Shown here: in pieces, positions 1 through 11,099 of the stretch | Layout: every line of letters starts with the position of its first letter | How positions within the stretch are numbered: the first letter of the stretch is position 1 | From: Siphonodentalium dalli | Taxonomy: Eukaryota > Mollusca > Scaphopoda > Gadilida > Siphonodentaliidae | Length of the DNA stretch: 64,000 nt | Assembly (NCBI GenBank): GCA_032622095.1 | Contig: CP136066.1 | Coordinates: 109,542,014-109,606,013, forward strand | Direction: 5' to 3' | The notes under the pieces: generated by a model | What the model saw: the letters and a program-made list of their open reading frames with translations, nothing else | Database searches by the model: none | Told to the model about the DNA's origin: nothing | Position numbers and translations under genes: made by a program

Positions 1-199
1 AGACATTTTGAATTGTAACTCCAGTATCAATGTCCGACTTGAATGCTGTCTGGAATCCTAATAGTCAGCATTAGTGTTAGGTAGCAATACACAATTTCCA
101 GCAATTGTGGCCAACATATTAGGGGGTACTGTACTTCAAATCTATACTGAGCCATTATGTTTGGCATAGGTCCAATCAACCATGTTTAGCTCAACATGA

Positions 200-640
200 C
201 AAAGTGAAGTTTGAGCTATTGCTATGGGTTGGTCGTCCGTGTGTGCGTGTGTTTGTCAACAATTTCCTTTGGCACACCCTACAGGCCACATCCCTTATCT
301 GATCATTGCCAAACTTCATATGGATCCTCAGAGTGATCTCTAGATGGAAGCTTACCATTTTTTCCCCAAATTTCGATGAAAAACATTGCCGACGGCAGCC
401 ATCTTTGCATGACTAAATCCTTGGGCACACCTATCACTCCACATCCCTCCGATTGTCGTGGATCTTCATATGGATTCTTGTTTATTTTTGACAGAAATGG
501 TAGGTGTAAACAATTGTCTGTACTTCTTTGTAAAATTTGTCACTGAGTTACGCCACTTGGTCTGCACACACAAAACGCTCAATTTTTTGTTCACCAAAAT
601 TGACCATTTTCAATCCATAAGCAGACCATGACAGAGTGAA
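200..640 (-). repeat. Diverged copy of the ATGGCGGCC satellite-related dispersed repeat
   Basis: It contains TTTGTCAACAATTTCCTTTG, CTACAGGCCACA, GGCAGCCATCTTTGCATGAC and TAAATCC in the same order as the reverse strand of the 39.6-46.6 kb satellite family and the 58.2-59.0 kb copies, including the GTGTGTGCGTGTG stretch by the end. Heavily diverged. The first 200 bases hold nothing I recognise. Confidence 0.6.
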
Positions 641-824
641 TGTCAGTAAATAAGCTTCTACCTGATAGAGCTAAGAGCTGAGAAATATTTATAATAGAAT
701 TATGGTAGCAATAAAAACTGTCTTGCAAGCACAGATCTATGACCGGCCTATTTTCCTATAACCAAACACAGAGTTGGCCTTCACTGAATACAAAAAGCAT
801 GTTACGTATCCCAAATTTTCACTT

Positions 825-965
825 TTTAGCTCACCTGAGACGAAGTCTCCGGTGGAGCTATAGTCATCACTCCTCGTCCGTCGTCCGTCCGTGCGTCCGT
901 CTGTCCGTCCGTTCAAACTTTTGATGTTTATGAGCTAAAAAGTGTGTCTAGCCCATAGTTATGAG
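825..965. repeat. End of a dispersed repeat with GTCCGTCC tail
   Basis: AGCTCACCTGAGACGAAGTC begins an inverted AGCTCACC/GGTGGAGCT arrangement, followed by a run of GTCCGTC units (868-913). Similar tails are at 4980-5000 and 49930-49980. A terminus of an interspersed repeat; class unknown. Confidence 0.55.
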
Positions 966-1064
966 CTAACAAATATTGTGAGCTAAGCTCCTAATAATTT
1001 GAAAAATGTTCATACAAACAATATCTATGAGGTTTTCTCTCAGAAAAACATTATTTATAATTAA

Positions 1065-4050
1065 CCTCTTAAAATTTGGACTTTGAACCAGTCCATCCGA
1101 TGGACTAATTTTGCAGTTACCCCCCTTATCACACGAGCACTTTTGTAGCTCCCAATAATCGGACACGCTGATTTATACATGTAGCTCCCAATAATTGGAC
1201 AGGCAGATCTATATATACACAAAACAGCTCTTAGTATTTGGACTTTTGTAACTCCCAATAATCGGACACGCTGATACAGTGATTTATGTAGCGTATCACG
1301 ATAGTGACTATACGCAAAAACCATGTTCTGTGATGATTATCTACACAAATTTATAGAACAAAACACTAAATATGGGTAATTTTTCTATTTGACGACAAAA
1401 ATAGGTGATATTTTTGTATTGCGAATTCGCAATACTCTTCACAAGATACGATACACGTATCATGAGAAATCGTATTGCGATACATGTGTTTCGCAATTAA
1501 TCGTTGCAGCCCTATTATTTCCAATCAACCAGCCGTGATTCACTTTCAGCCCACGTGCTGATGTTAAAATAAATTTTGATAAATCATCTGAACCGAATTA
1601 TTTTGTCTCATCATTCGCTGCAAACTTGAAATAAACTTCCACGACTTGTCACCTTGTGTGGGCGAATACATGTGGTCCCAACTGCTAGTTATATTATGAA
1701 ATCCCCAATACACCATTCACACAATTAAAATATTGAAAGTGTGTATTGTATGGCGACTGCCAATGGTGAACTCATACTTTGATCTTTCAACCTATTAATT
1801 TGCATATGCAAACGAATCCGAAGACACTCCGGTTTCTCCGTTAAAGTCCGTGATTGAATGTTTACAAAACATATAGCATTACCTATTGCCGAAAAACATT
1901 AATTTTCACAGTTAATTTATGGCCCACAACTTTGATTATGGTTTAAAATTAATGATCGTTTTAATTGATTCAGTTTGGCGGGGATACGAATAAATTATTG
2001 AACCCTTAATATTTGGACTTTTTGTAGCTCCCAATAATCGGACACGCTGATTTATACATGTAGCTCCCAATAATTGGACAGGCAGATCTACATATACACA
2101 AAAGCAGCGATATTTTTGTAAACATTAGTCTACGATAGTCGATTGAGCTCTTGGTATTTGGACTTTTGTAACTCCCAATAATCGGACACGCTCATACAGT
2201 GATTTATGTAGCGTATCACGATAGTGACTATACGCAAATACCATGTTCTGTGAAGATTATCTACTTAAATTTCTATAACAAAACACTAAATATGGGTAAT
2301 TTTTCTATTTGACGACAAAATAGGTGACATTTTGGTATTGCGAAATCGCGATACACTTCACAAGATACGATAGACGTATCATGAGAAATGGTATTGCGAT
2401 ACATGTGTATCGCAATTAATCATTGCAGCCCTATTATTTTCGATAAACCAGCTGTGATTCACTTTCAGCCCATTTTCTGATGTTAAAAGCAATTTTGATA
2501 AATCATCTGAACCGAATTATTTTGTCTCATCATTCGCTGCAAACTTGAAATAAACTTCCACGACTTGTCACCTTGTGTGGGCGAATACATGTGGTCCCAA
2601 CTGCTAGTTATATTATGAAATCCCCAATACACCATTCACACAATTAAAATATTCATGCACAGTCATGACAGTGAAACTGAAAGTGTGTATTGTATGGTGA
2701 CTGCCAATGGTGAACTCGTACTTTGACCTTTCAACCTAATTTGCATATGCAAACGAATCCGAACACACTCAGGTTTCTCCGTTAAAGTCTCTGATTAAAT
2801 GTTTACAAAACATATAGCATTATCTATTGCCGAAAAACATTAATTTTCTCAGTTAATTTATGGCCCACAACTTTGATTAGGTTTTCAAATAAATGATTGT
2901 TTTAATTGATTCAGTTTGGCAGGGTTACAAAGAAATTATTGAACCCTTAATATTTGGACTTTTGTAGCTCCCAATAATCGGACATGCTGATTTATACATG
3001 TAGCTCCAAAAAATTGGACAGGCAGATCTATATATACACAAAAAACAGCGATATTTTTGTAAACATTAGTCTACGATTGAGCTCTTAGTATTTGGACTTT
3101 TGTAACTCCCAATAATCAGACACGCTGATACAGTGATTTATGTAGCTCCCAATAATTGGACAGGCAGATATATATATATACACACACGAACAGCAACAAT
3201 TTTATGAATATTGGCATATGATTGAACCCTTAAAGGCACGTGAGGCCTTAGTTGTCGAAAATATTCATATTTGTTCCAATCACCGTAAACAGAAAAACAT
3301 TAAAACGCATACAGTGTCGTTCATATATATACCATGACCATCGCGTAAACAGCATGTTATCATAAAGACCTACTATATTTTACCTAAGCAAGAGCCTGAT
3401 TGTGTTACAGAAGACAGCACAATGCTACTGGCTAATCACACACAAATGGCATAAACGCTCTTTATTAGATCCATATCAGGAATTCACCAAGAAAGAACGC
3501 TCTTTATGTTTACCATCATAATATAAACAAACACCAGAAAAGTAACTTTTTAAGCTTTTGTTTACACAACACTGGTCAAACATATGACAATAACATACTG
3601 TTTATGCGATATTTCTTATTTGTATACGGACAAAGTCTGTCTACATTTTGATGTTCTTTCTGTTTGTGGCGGGTTTTGACGGGTGGAAATATTTTCACAG
3701 CATACCCACCGCCAAGGCCAACCGTACCTTTAATATTTGGACTGTTGTAGCTCCCAATAATCAGACACGCTGATTTATGTAGCTCCCAATAATTGGACAG
3801 GCAGATCTATATATACACAAAAACAGCGATATTTTTGTAAACATTTAGTCTACGATTGAGCTCTTAGTATTTGAACTTTTGTAACTCCCAATAATCGGAC
3901 ACACTGATACAGTGATTTATGTAGCTCCCAATAATTGGACAGGCAGATATATATGTACACACAAGAACAGCAACAATTTTATGAACATTTGGCAAATGAT
4001 TGAACCCTTAATATTTGGACTTTAGTAGCTCATAATAATCGGACAGGCTT
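1065..4050. repeat. ~920-bp unit duplicated in tandem with AATAATCGGACA sub-repeats
   Basis: Sequence from about 1100 recurs at an offset near 921 bp (for example TAGTGACTATACGCAAA at 1301 and 2222), and partial copies of the CCCAATAATCGGACACGCTG / CCCAATAATTGGACAGGCAG pair recur at about 2945-3190 and 3735-4045. Short indels separate the copies. No reading frame is kept between copies. It is interrupted at 3234-3729 by a TTAA-flanked element. Confidence 0.85.
3234..3729 (+). mobile_element. 496-bp non-autonomous TTAA-flanked DNA element, copy 1
   Basis: Starts AGGCACGTGAGG and ends CCGTACCT, with TTAA on both sides (3230-3233 and 3730-3733). The surrounding repeat without the insertion reads GAACCCTTAATATTTGGAC elsewhere in this window, so the TTAA is a true target duplication. 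Two other copies are at 52139-52632 (minus) and 55984-56489 (plus). No transposase frame. Confidence 0.9.
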
Positions 4051-4208
4051 AAACATATGTTTACATGGTAGGTTGTAGGTTCCAATTTTATTTATGTACA
4101 TATGTTGATCAGTATAATAGCGTATTACATCACATAATTATACTGGAAATATATATATTTTATACTGGAATATACTGGAATTTCACTGGGACAAAGGTGT
4201 ATGAACCC

Positions 4209-4276
4209 TGGGCTCATATTCCCCTCATGGATCGCGTTCGATTGGATATGGACTCCATGAAGGGAATATGAGCCCA
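4209..4276. repeat. Short inverted repeat (hairpin)
   Basis: Two nearly perfect 23-base arms, TGGGCTCATATTCCC... and its complement, separated by 22 bases. Confidence 0.7.
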
Positions 4277-4784
4277 TGTATCCCGTCCGCCAAATGAATA
4301 ACGTATATGTATAATGATGGTCTTGTCTCAAGATTTTCCAATTGAATGTTCCATTTTTTCCCGGAAAACTTGTTTGGTAATTGTCAAACCAGTATGCATA
4401 CAATTGGTGGTCGCTCACACGAAGCCCTTCACCTGAGTGAACTTCAATCGCCTATACCAATTATCTGTATCATGGTGCATCATATGTGATAATAATTTTT
4501 TAGTCCTCGATCAATCCATCTGTTTGAGACCAGTGAGTGAATATCAACAAGTCTTCTTCTGGCAGCTATTTAAAAAGTGAGATTTTGAATATTGCCAGTA
4601 CATCATGATATTAAATTCAAATCAATAAGTGGACTATTGGTGCAGCAGTCACCCAAGAATCACATAAAGACACTTCACCTCGGGCAGTGAGCCCCCACCT
4701 ATGTTTGGTTTATGAATTTATGGGAAATTTCTAAGAACTTGTAACACGGGACTGAAATAATCTCATATTTGGATTTCACATAAC

Positions 4785-4881
4785 CTCCTTGATATTGGAC
4801 ACCGAAAGCTCCTTGATATTGGACGCCTAAGCTCCTTGATATTGGACACAAAAAAGCTCCTTGATATTGGACACAAAAAAG
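4785..4881. repeat. Four tandem ~24-bp units
   Basis: CTCCTTGATATTGGAC is repeated four times with spacers of 6-9 bases. Confidence 0.85.
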
Positions 4882-4984
4882 CTCATAAACATCAAATGTT
4901 GGAACCACTATTGCAAACTCGTAAAAATTGGATAAAAATAGCTCATAATTTATTTAGCTCATAAAGGGTAGATGTTGGTAGTAC

Positions 4985-5290
4985 CGTCCGTCCGTCAAAC
5001 TTTTTTTAAGCATCTTCTCCTCTGAAACCATCATACCGAATTGGTTCATATTTGGTGTGGATGTTCCCTAGGTGACTCTCATTCAGATTTGTTCAAATGA
5101 GGTCACCAAGTCAAATAGTTTTGATGTCAGGACCATAACTATTTTTCCACATAGTAATTCTTAAAACGACTTCTTTTCTGAAGTTGTCGGGCCGAATGGG
5201 TTCATATTTGGTATGAGGGTACCTTGGGTGACTGTGGTTCAGATTTGTTCAAATGAGGTCACTGGGTCAAATGTGGGTGGGGCTATGGAC
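4985..5290. repeat. Two ~150-bp units of a dispersed repeat
   Basis: TTCATATTTGGT(G/A)TG followed by CAGATTTGTTCAAATGAGGT occurs twice here. Related units occur at 7015-7520. Followed by a very AT-rich stretch to about 5450. Confidence 0.7.
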
Positions 5291-5334
5291 ATAAATCTGA
5301 ATTTTTTAATTTTTTTTTCAATTTAACTTATTTC

Positions 5335-5455
5335 TCAATTTAACCAAAAAAAAATATATATATATATATTTTATTTTTAATAAATAGTTTTTTTTTATTA
5401 AATAAAATATTTTATTTTTAAATAAAATAAAAAAAAACTCATTAAAATTTTGAAG
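5335..5455. repeat. AT-rich low-complexity stretch
   Basis: Runs of A, T and (TA)n, with TTTATTTTTAATAAA-type blocks. Confidence 0.85.
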
Positions 5456-5839
5456 AACCTATGACTACATCTTTGGGAGGGGAGGGGAGGTACCTCTAGT
5501 CACTCCACTATATTTGGTTGAAATCAGGGGTTTGGGAGAAATCAGGAACAGACAGATGTACAGAAATGTTCAGTAAATTGCTTTAATCATATGTATTCTC
5601 TACTACACCAAGCCACCCATGTGCTCTGATGGACCCATGTTTATACAACTGGCAGATGGGTAGATAACATCTGCTGTGCTTTCCATCCCCAGAGAGTGTA
5701 ATTCATGTCATTTGTAATTTAAATGAGATTAATGGTGTTATCAATGAAGCACCCTTGTTGTTTACATTATCACTCAGTGGTCATTAAAATCAGATTATTT
5801 TCATTTTCTCCAAGTTTGAATTAAGAGAGTCTGGCATTA

Positions 5840-7010
5840 GCAGAATGAGGTTCCCAGAGGGTGATTTATGTTGCTCCACACAGCAGGCTAGCATAACCAA
5901 ATACACCCTCTGAGAACCTTATTCTGCTTAGGCCTCATCTTCTGGAAAGTATCTAGAGTCTCAAGATCTCATTCTGCTTAGGCCTCATCTTCTGTGAAGT
6001 ATCTATAGTATCAAATTTACTTTGTTGTTAGTTAAATTTCCCTTCTAGGAAGTTTATATATCCCCTAATTTGCAGAAGATAAAATTCATGATTGAGGTGC
6101 TCAATGGGTGAACATCACCAACTTCAACTGGGGAACTTCAATCTTATTCTAGGTCTTCCATAGCAGTTGAGGGCCTTATCAGAATGAGGTCCCCAGAGGG
6201 TGAATTTAGTGATACTAGCCCGCTGTGCAGGATAGCGTCACTAAATTCACCCTCTGGGGACCTCATTCTGCAAATAACAGACAGACTATTTCAAGGCTTG
6301 ATTGTATAATACATTGTGTTGCTTGAAGCCAGACAATTACAATGTAGGAACAGACATGCTTTTAGTGATGCTATCCCACACAGCGGGCTAGCATCACCAA
6401 ATTCACCATCTGGAGACCTCATTCTGCTTAGGCCTCATCTTCTGGGAAGTATCTATAGTATCAAATTTACATTGTTGTTAGTTAAATTTCCCTTCTAGGA
6501 AGTTTCTATATCCCCTAATTTGCAGAAGATAAAATTCATAATTGAGGGGCCCAATGGGTGAACATCACCAACTTCAACTGGGGAAATTCAATTTTATTCT
6601 AGATCTTCCATAGCAGTTGAGGGCCTTATCAGAATGAGGTTCCCAGAGGGTGAATTTAGCGTCACTAAATTCACCCTCTGTGGACCTCATTCTGCAAATG
6701 ACAGACACACTATCACACTATTTCAAGGCTTGATTGTATAATACATTGTGTTGCTTGAGGCCAGGCATGCACAATGTAGAAACAGACACGCTTTTTGTGA
6801 TGCTATCCCGCACAGCAGGCTAGCATCACCAAATTCACCCTCTGGAGACCTCATTCTGCTTAGGCCTCATCTTCTGGGAAGTATCTATAGTATCAAATTT
6901 ACATTGTTGTTAGTTAAATTTCCCTTCTAGGAAGTTTCTATATCCCCTAATTTGCAGAAGATAAAATTCATAAATGAGGTGCCCAATGGGTGAATATCAC
7001 CAACTTCAAC
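5840..7010. repeat. Palindromic repeat family with a 432-bp tandem duplication
   Basis: CAGAATGAGGT(T/C)CCCAGAGG and its complement bracket a GCTAGCATCACC core, repeated three times. Bases near 6316-6498 recur at 6748-6930 with few changes (offset 432). A further diverged copy lies at 17814-18170. The 60-codon open frames that the duplication creates are incidental. Confidence 0.8.
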
Positions 7011-7014
7011 TGGG

Positions 7015-7520
7015 GAAGTTAATTCTTGTCCTTATCAGATTTGTGAAAATGGGATCACAAAGTCAAATAAGGGCAGAGCAAGAGACTTAACTATTTCACT
7101 ACATAGTAATTCTTAAAATATGTTTGCAAGAACTAGTTGGCTTATATAGAATGGAATGTTCTTCCTTGACTGCAATTCAGATTTTTTTTAATGGGGTCAC
7201 CTGGTCAAATAGGGGCCAAGCGAAGGACAGTTTCCCTCTTAATATGCTTCCTTCACAAGGACCATCAGGTCTATTTTACTGATATTTATGATATGTATGA
7301 AGGGTTCTTTGGTGTCTGGGATTCAAATTTATTCAGATGGGGTCACCAGGTTAAATAGGGTGGGACCAGGGACATAACTATATGTCTCTATAGTAATTCT
7401 TAAAATGTCTTCTCAAGAGAGTTTGGACTATTTAGCTTTAATACATATAGTATGGAGGAATCAGGAGGATCCTTTAGTGACTGAGATTCAGATTTGTTAA
7501 AATGAGGTCAACCTGTGAAG
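7015..7520. repeat. Four degenerate ~130-bp units
   Basis: GATTT(G)TT..AATG(G)GGTCAC..GTCAAATA(A)GGG occurs near 7035, 7170, 7325 and 7490, the same family as 4985-5290. Between 7520 and 8200 I see only unannotatable sequence. Confidence 0.6.
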
Positions 7521-8204
7521 AAATGGCAGGCTATGGGGAGTTAACACTTTTGTGTCCAATAAAATCATCGAAATACCAAATTCATTAAAACATCTACCTT
7601 GGAACCACTGACTGATTGGTCTGACATACATGTATTGTGTTTTGGGTCCATGGATAATTGGGCTTCAAACATGTTTAAATGGTTTTAGAAAAAGGCGCTT
7701 GTGAGATTGGAAATTTCCAACAATTGAGAAAGTTTGAGGTGTCGGTTGTGAAATTCGAACCTAAGACTTGGGAGTCTGGAGCCCGGTCGGGAGGGGACTT
7801 GTTGAGCTGGAGGAGGGGGGTGATCAGTAGTGTACAGTTGGCAATTTCAAGGTGGATTTTCACCAAGCTACATACTTGAAGTCTCTCTAGCCACATATCC
7901 TGTTTAAATCTACTTCTTTTAAAGTGATTATGAAAAGAGCTGACTGTTTTGGTCTCCAGAGTCCCAGTCTTATCAGTCTTTGCAGTCTGGTGAGCGACCC
8001 CACAGTCATTGACTGTCTTGTTTGTGAACTTTCCCAGTTTCTTAAAATAATTAAACCTGTCACATTTAACACAGGCTACTCTAGCAGTTATGCCCCTCAG
8101 AGACTTATTTTTGTATTTTTTCAGACCCCCTACAACCCTCTATATCGTGTACTCTGCCTCAGCATATGCAATGGATTTCATCCACATATTTTTGTCCTTT
8201 CATC

Positions 8205-8460
8205 AGAGCAGATATTTCAGTCATAGGTATACAGATCTCCATAAAATTTGGTATGGATGTTGGCTATCAGCAGGGCTTTCAAAGAAGTGTTCAATGATCT
8301 TGCTTGATCTTGTATAGTCATTGTGCATGTGGAAAAGCACATTTTATTTATTCCATCCAAGCGGATGTCTCAGTCATAGGTTATCGGATCTCTTTGAAAT
8401 TTGGTAATGATGTTGGCTACCAGGAGAGCTTTGATAGAGTTTTTTTTAATAAAACATAAC
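8205..8460. repeat. Dispersed repeat units (CAGATATCTCAGTCATGG type)
   Basis: Two units with AGCAGATATTTCAGTCATAG / GCGGATGTCTCAGTCATAGG followed by AAATTTGGTA(T/A)TGATGTTGGC. More units are at 9460-9720, and on the opposite strand at 50480-50720 and 51090-51200. Confidence 0.6.
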
Positions 8461-8506
8461 TTATTGTATTTTGATTTAATAAATTTGTATTTTTTTTGTT
8501 TTACAG

Positions 8507-8618
8507 AACCAATATATCTTCATCACCACAAGAAAACACAGCACAAATAAAAACAGCAGGTCAACATGAATTTGTCACAACATATAATACGCGATCTAGG
8601 CCAATGAACCACAGATGA
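8507..8618 (+). other. Exon-like stretch: strong acceptor, 36 open codons, stop
   Basis: A long T-rich tract and TTTTACAG at 8499-8506 precede a frame of 36 codons (8508-8615) ending in TGA at 8616-8618. The peptide is polar (QENTAQIKTAGQHEF in the middle) and unrecognised. No partner exon was found in the window. It could be the last exon of a plus-strand gene from outside, or chance. Confidence 0.2.
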
Positions 8619-8991
8619 ATACATTAATGGGAGTCAGTTCTGAAAAAATTCTACATGCAAATGTTTTTGCAGGATATCAAGTGCTATATTTATTATTATT
8701 TTTTGTTAACTTTGACGAGAATCAGAATTTTGATTCTCAGTTTGATTCTGGTAAAGCAGCTGATTCGCTGTAGAAATGCTATAAATTGATTTTCGCAAAT
8801 TTTTAAGGATTTTAAGGCCTGCTTTTCAGTGTCTACAATATAGCATATAACTAGTTTGTCAAGATATTTCCAGCATAGGGTCAGTTTTCATGGAAACTAG
8901 ATCTCAACACTGACAACAGTCTGTCAAACTTAGATTTTACCTAGTGGTCAGGATGAATCACATGACTTGAGCATCCTAGTTCCTTCATTAA

Positions 8992-9242
8992 CCCTTCCTT
9001 GGCGCCTCAAATTTTGCAAAAAAACCTGTGCCAATGCAATCTCTTACGTATGTGAGTCTCCCATAGGGAGCCTCGCATATATAAGAGAATACATTGGCCT
9101 AACAATACCTTGACATTGTAAGCCAGTGCATTCTCTTATATATGTGAGGCTCCCTATGGGAGACTCGCATACATGTATATAAGAGAATGCACTGGCACAG
9201 GATATTTAATGCTGCAACAATGCAGCTCCCATCTTGAAAGGC
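8992..9242. mobile_element. CCCTTT-ended double-palindrome element, copy 1
   Basis: TTAA flanks, ends CCCTT.../...AAAGG (degenerate). The inside holds two hairpins built from GCATTCTCTTATATATG(C/T)GAG and its complement, joined by GGCCTAACAATA..CTTGACATTGTAAGCC. Confidence 0.75.
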
Positions 9243-9459
9243 TTAAAGACCAATTTGGTCGTCCATTAAAAAATAAGAGTTGATCAATGAGGCTCAGTTT
9301 GAAAGTCAATGATTGGCAAAAATACATTATATTCCATTGGAAAGCTCAATCGGATTATAAGTCATGGGGATAAGTCTCTGTGTCAGAAGTTATGTATTTT
9401 TGGGTGTTTTCCATTCTAGAGTTATCCATTGTTTACCTGGAAATCTTGGGGTTTTTTTT

Positions 9460-9720
9460 GTCCGTCTGGGCAGATATCTTAGTCATGGTTCATCAAATCT
9501 CAATGAAATTTGGTATGGAAATTCGCTGTCATGACTGCTTTCAATAGAAGGGCAAATTACTTTCACTTTTCTCATTCTCAGTTATCCTTCTTTGTTGAAC
9601 TCAAAATCTTGCTTATTTTTCCCATCCATGCTGATCCATGCAGATATCTCAGCTATGGGTTATCAGATCTGAATGGAATTTTATATGGAGGTTCGCCATC
9701 ATGATTGCTATCAAATGTTT
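9460..9720. repeat. Dispersed repeat units (CAGATATCTCAGTCATGG type), second cluster
   Basis: GGCAGATATCTTAGTCATGG and GCAGATATCTCAGCTATGGG followed by ATCTCAATGAAATTTGGTA-like and GGTATTCGCCATCATGA-like tracts. Confidence 0.6.
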
Positions 9721-9789
9721 GCATTTTCTGTTCTGGAGTTATTCTTCTTAGTTGTCCCCCGAACATTTTGGAGGACTATTGTAATCAGC

Positions 9790-10150
9790 CGCATCCGTCC
9801 ATCCATCCGTCCATCCATCCATTCCATTCCTTGTCCGGACAAATCTTGAGCAATATTAAATATTATTTCTTTATATTTGGTGTGTGGTTCACATATGAGA
9901 AGATGCAGGCCAGGTTCGAATTTGGACACAGTCCTATGAATTTTGATGGTGATTCCCATTTTTCAACTTAGAAATCGCTGTTTTCGGGCTGTCCGGATGG
10001 TAACTTGAGCAATATTGAACAGAATTTCTTTATATAATTTGGTGCGTAGTTCACATTTGAGAAGACGCAGGCAAAGTTCGATTGTGGTCACGGTCCGATG
10101 AGTTTTGACAAGAGTTTCGCCCCTTTTTTGACTGCTACCTCATTTTAGGG
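9790..10150. repeat. CCATCCGT microsatellite and two ~165-bp tandem units
   Basis: A (CCATCCGT/CCATCCAT)n run at about 9797-9826, then CTTGAGCAATATT.AA.A..ATTTCTTTATAT repeated at about 9846 and 10003 with GGTTCACATATGAGAAGA / AGTTCACATTTGAGAAGA following. Confidence 0.7.
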
Positions 10151-10440
10151 GACATAGGGCCTGCGACCTTTTATTTATTTGAAATTTGGTCTGGTCCTGC
10201 CCATTTTTCAATTTGCTACCATGGGGGTATGCCAGCACCTGAGGTGTAACTTCTTGTTTATACGATACCTTGAAGTTGAAGGCAATACACATCCTAAATT
10301 ATAGACATTTTTTATCTAATGAGCTTGTGGATGTAACTGCACTATACATGATACAGACAGAGCATAATGTACATCTGAATTGAAAATCTGTTATTGAACG
10401 AGTTGCAGACAGAGACAGCACAAGAATATATAAGTAGCTA

Positions 10441-10665
10441 CAGTAATGCCCTAAATAATCGACTCCTTAACCACAGCAGAATTATGGGTAACTTTTCAGG
10501 ATTTTGTCGGAAATATGGCTTGTTGATTCATTGGAAAGCTCTGTGAGAGCATTGGAAAGCTGTGAGAGCTTTCCAATGAATGGCAACAAGCCATATTTCC
10601 TTAATCCTGAAAAGTTACCCATAATTCTGCTGTGGTTAAGAAGTCGATTATTTAGGGCATTACTT
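10441..10665. mobile_element. Palindromic TA-flanked MITE, copy 1
   Basis: Begins CAGTAATGCCCTAAATAATC and ends with its complement (last base changed). Almost the whole element is one inverted repeat with ~100-bp arms. Flanked by TA, as in Tc1/mariner-type MITEs. Other copies: 13207, 14786, 16954, 23837, 31603, 48913, 59567, 61627. Reading frames inside are shadows of the palindrome. Confidence 0.88.
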
Positions 10666-10880
10666 TATGCATGTCCGCAACAAGTTCAAAAAATATTTGA
10701 GATTCTGATGCAAGTTTAGATCTGTATGTATTCCACAAACGCGTATCAGGTAAGTTTGATGGAAAGCCATCAATTCGTTGCAGTGTCAGTGGCAACATTG
10801 TCAAAATGGATTAGTTTGTCCATTGAACACATGTTTTTAAAAATCACAGATGTGAACAAAATTCCTGTGAATTTCATAAC

Positions 10881-11090
10881 CCTTTCATGACGGTTGCGTT
10901 GGTGCAACATTAAAGAGACCATGTGCCAGTGTATTCTCTTATAGATGTGTCTCCCAAATGGCTTACAAGGTCAAGGTAAATATTCTTAGGCCAATATATT
11001 CTCTTATATATGCGAGGCTTCCTTATATATAAGAGAATGCATTGGCACAGGGTTTTCACAAAATTCCAGGAAGCTCCAGTCATGTAAGGG
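10881..11090. mobile_element. CCCTTT-ended double-palindrome element, copy 2
   Basis: Starts CCCTTTCATGACGG and ends CAGTCATGTAAGGG. Contains the GCGAGGCTTCC / TATATAAGAGAATGCATTGG hairpin halves. Flanking TTAA is degenerate. Confidence 0.75.
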
Positions 11091-11099
11091 TTGATAGCA

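Noticed and set aside
4125..4418. 97-codon minus-strand frame
   Set aside because: It runs through the hairpin at 4209-4276 and unrelated flanks; no family likeness.
10504..10719. 71-codon frame, and similar ones at 16997, 31722 and 59519-59713
   Set aside because: All lie in the palindromic MITE and read the same NGNKPYF..NPEKLPIILLWLRSR phrase from its arm; the element is non-coding.
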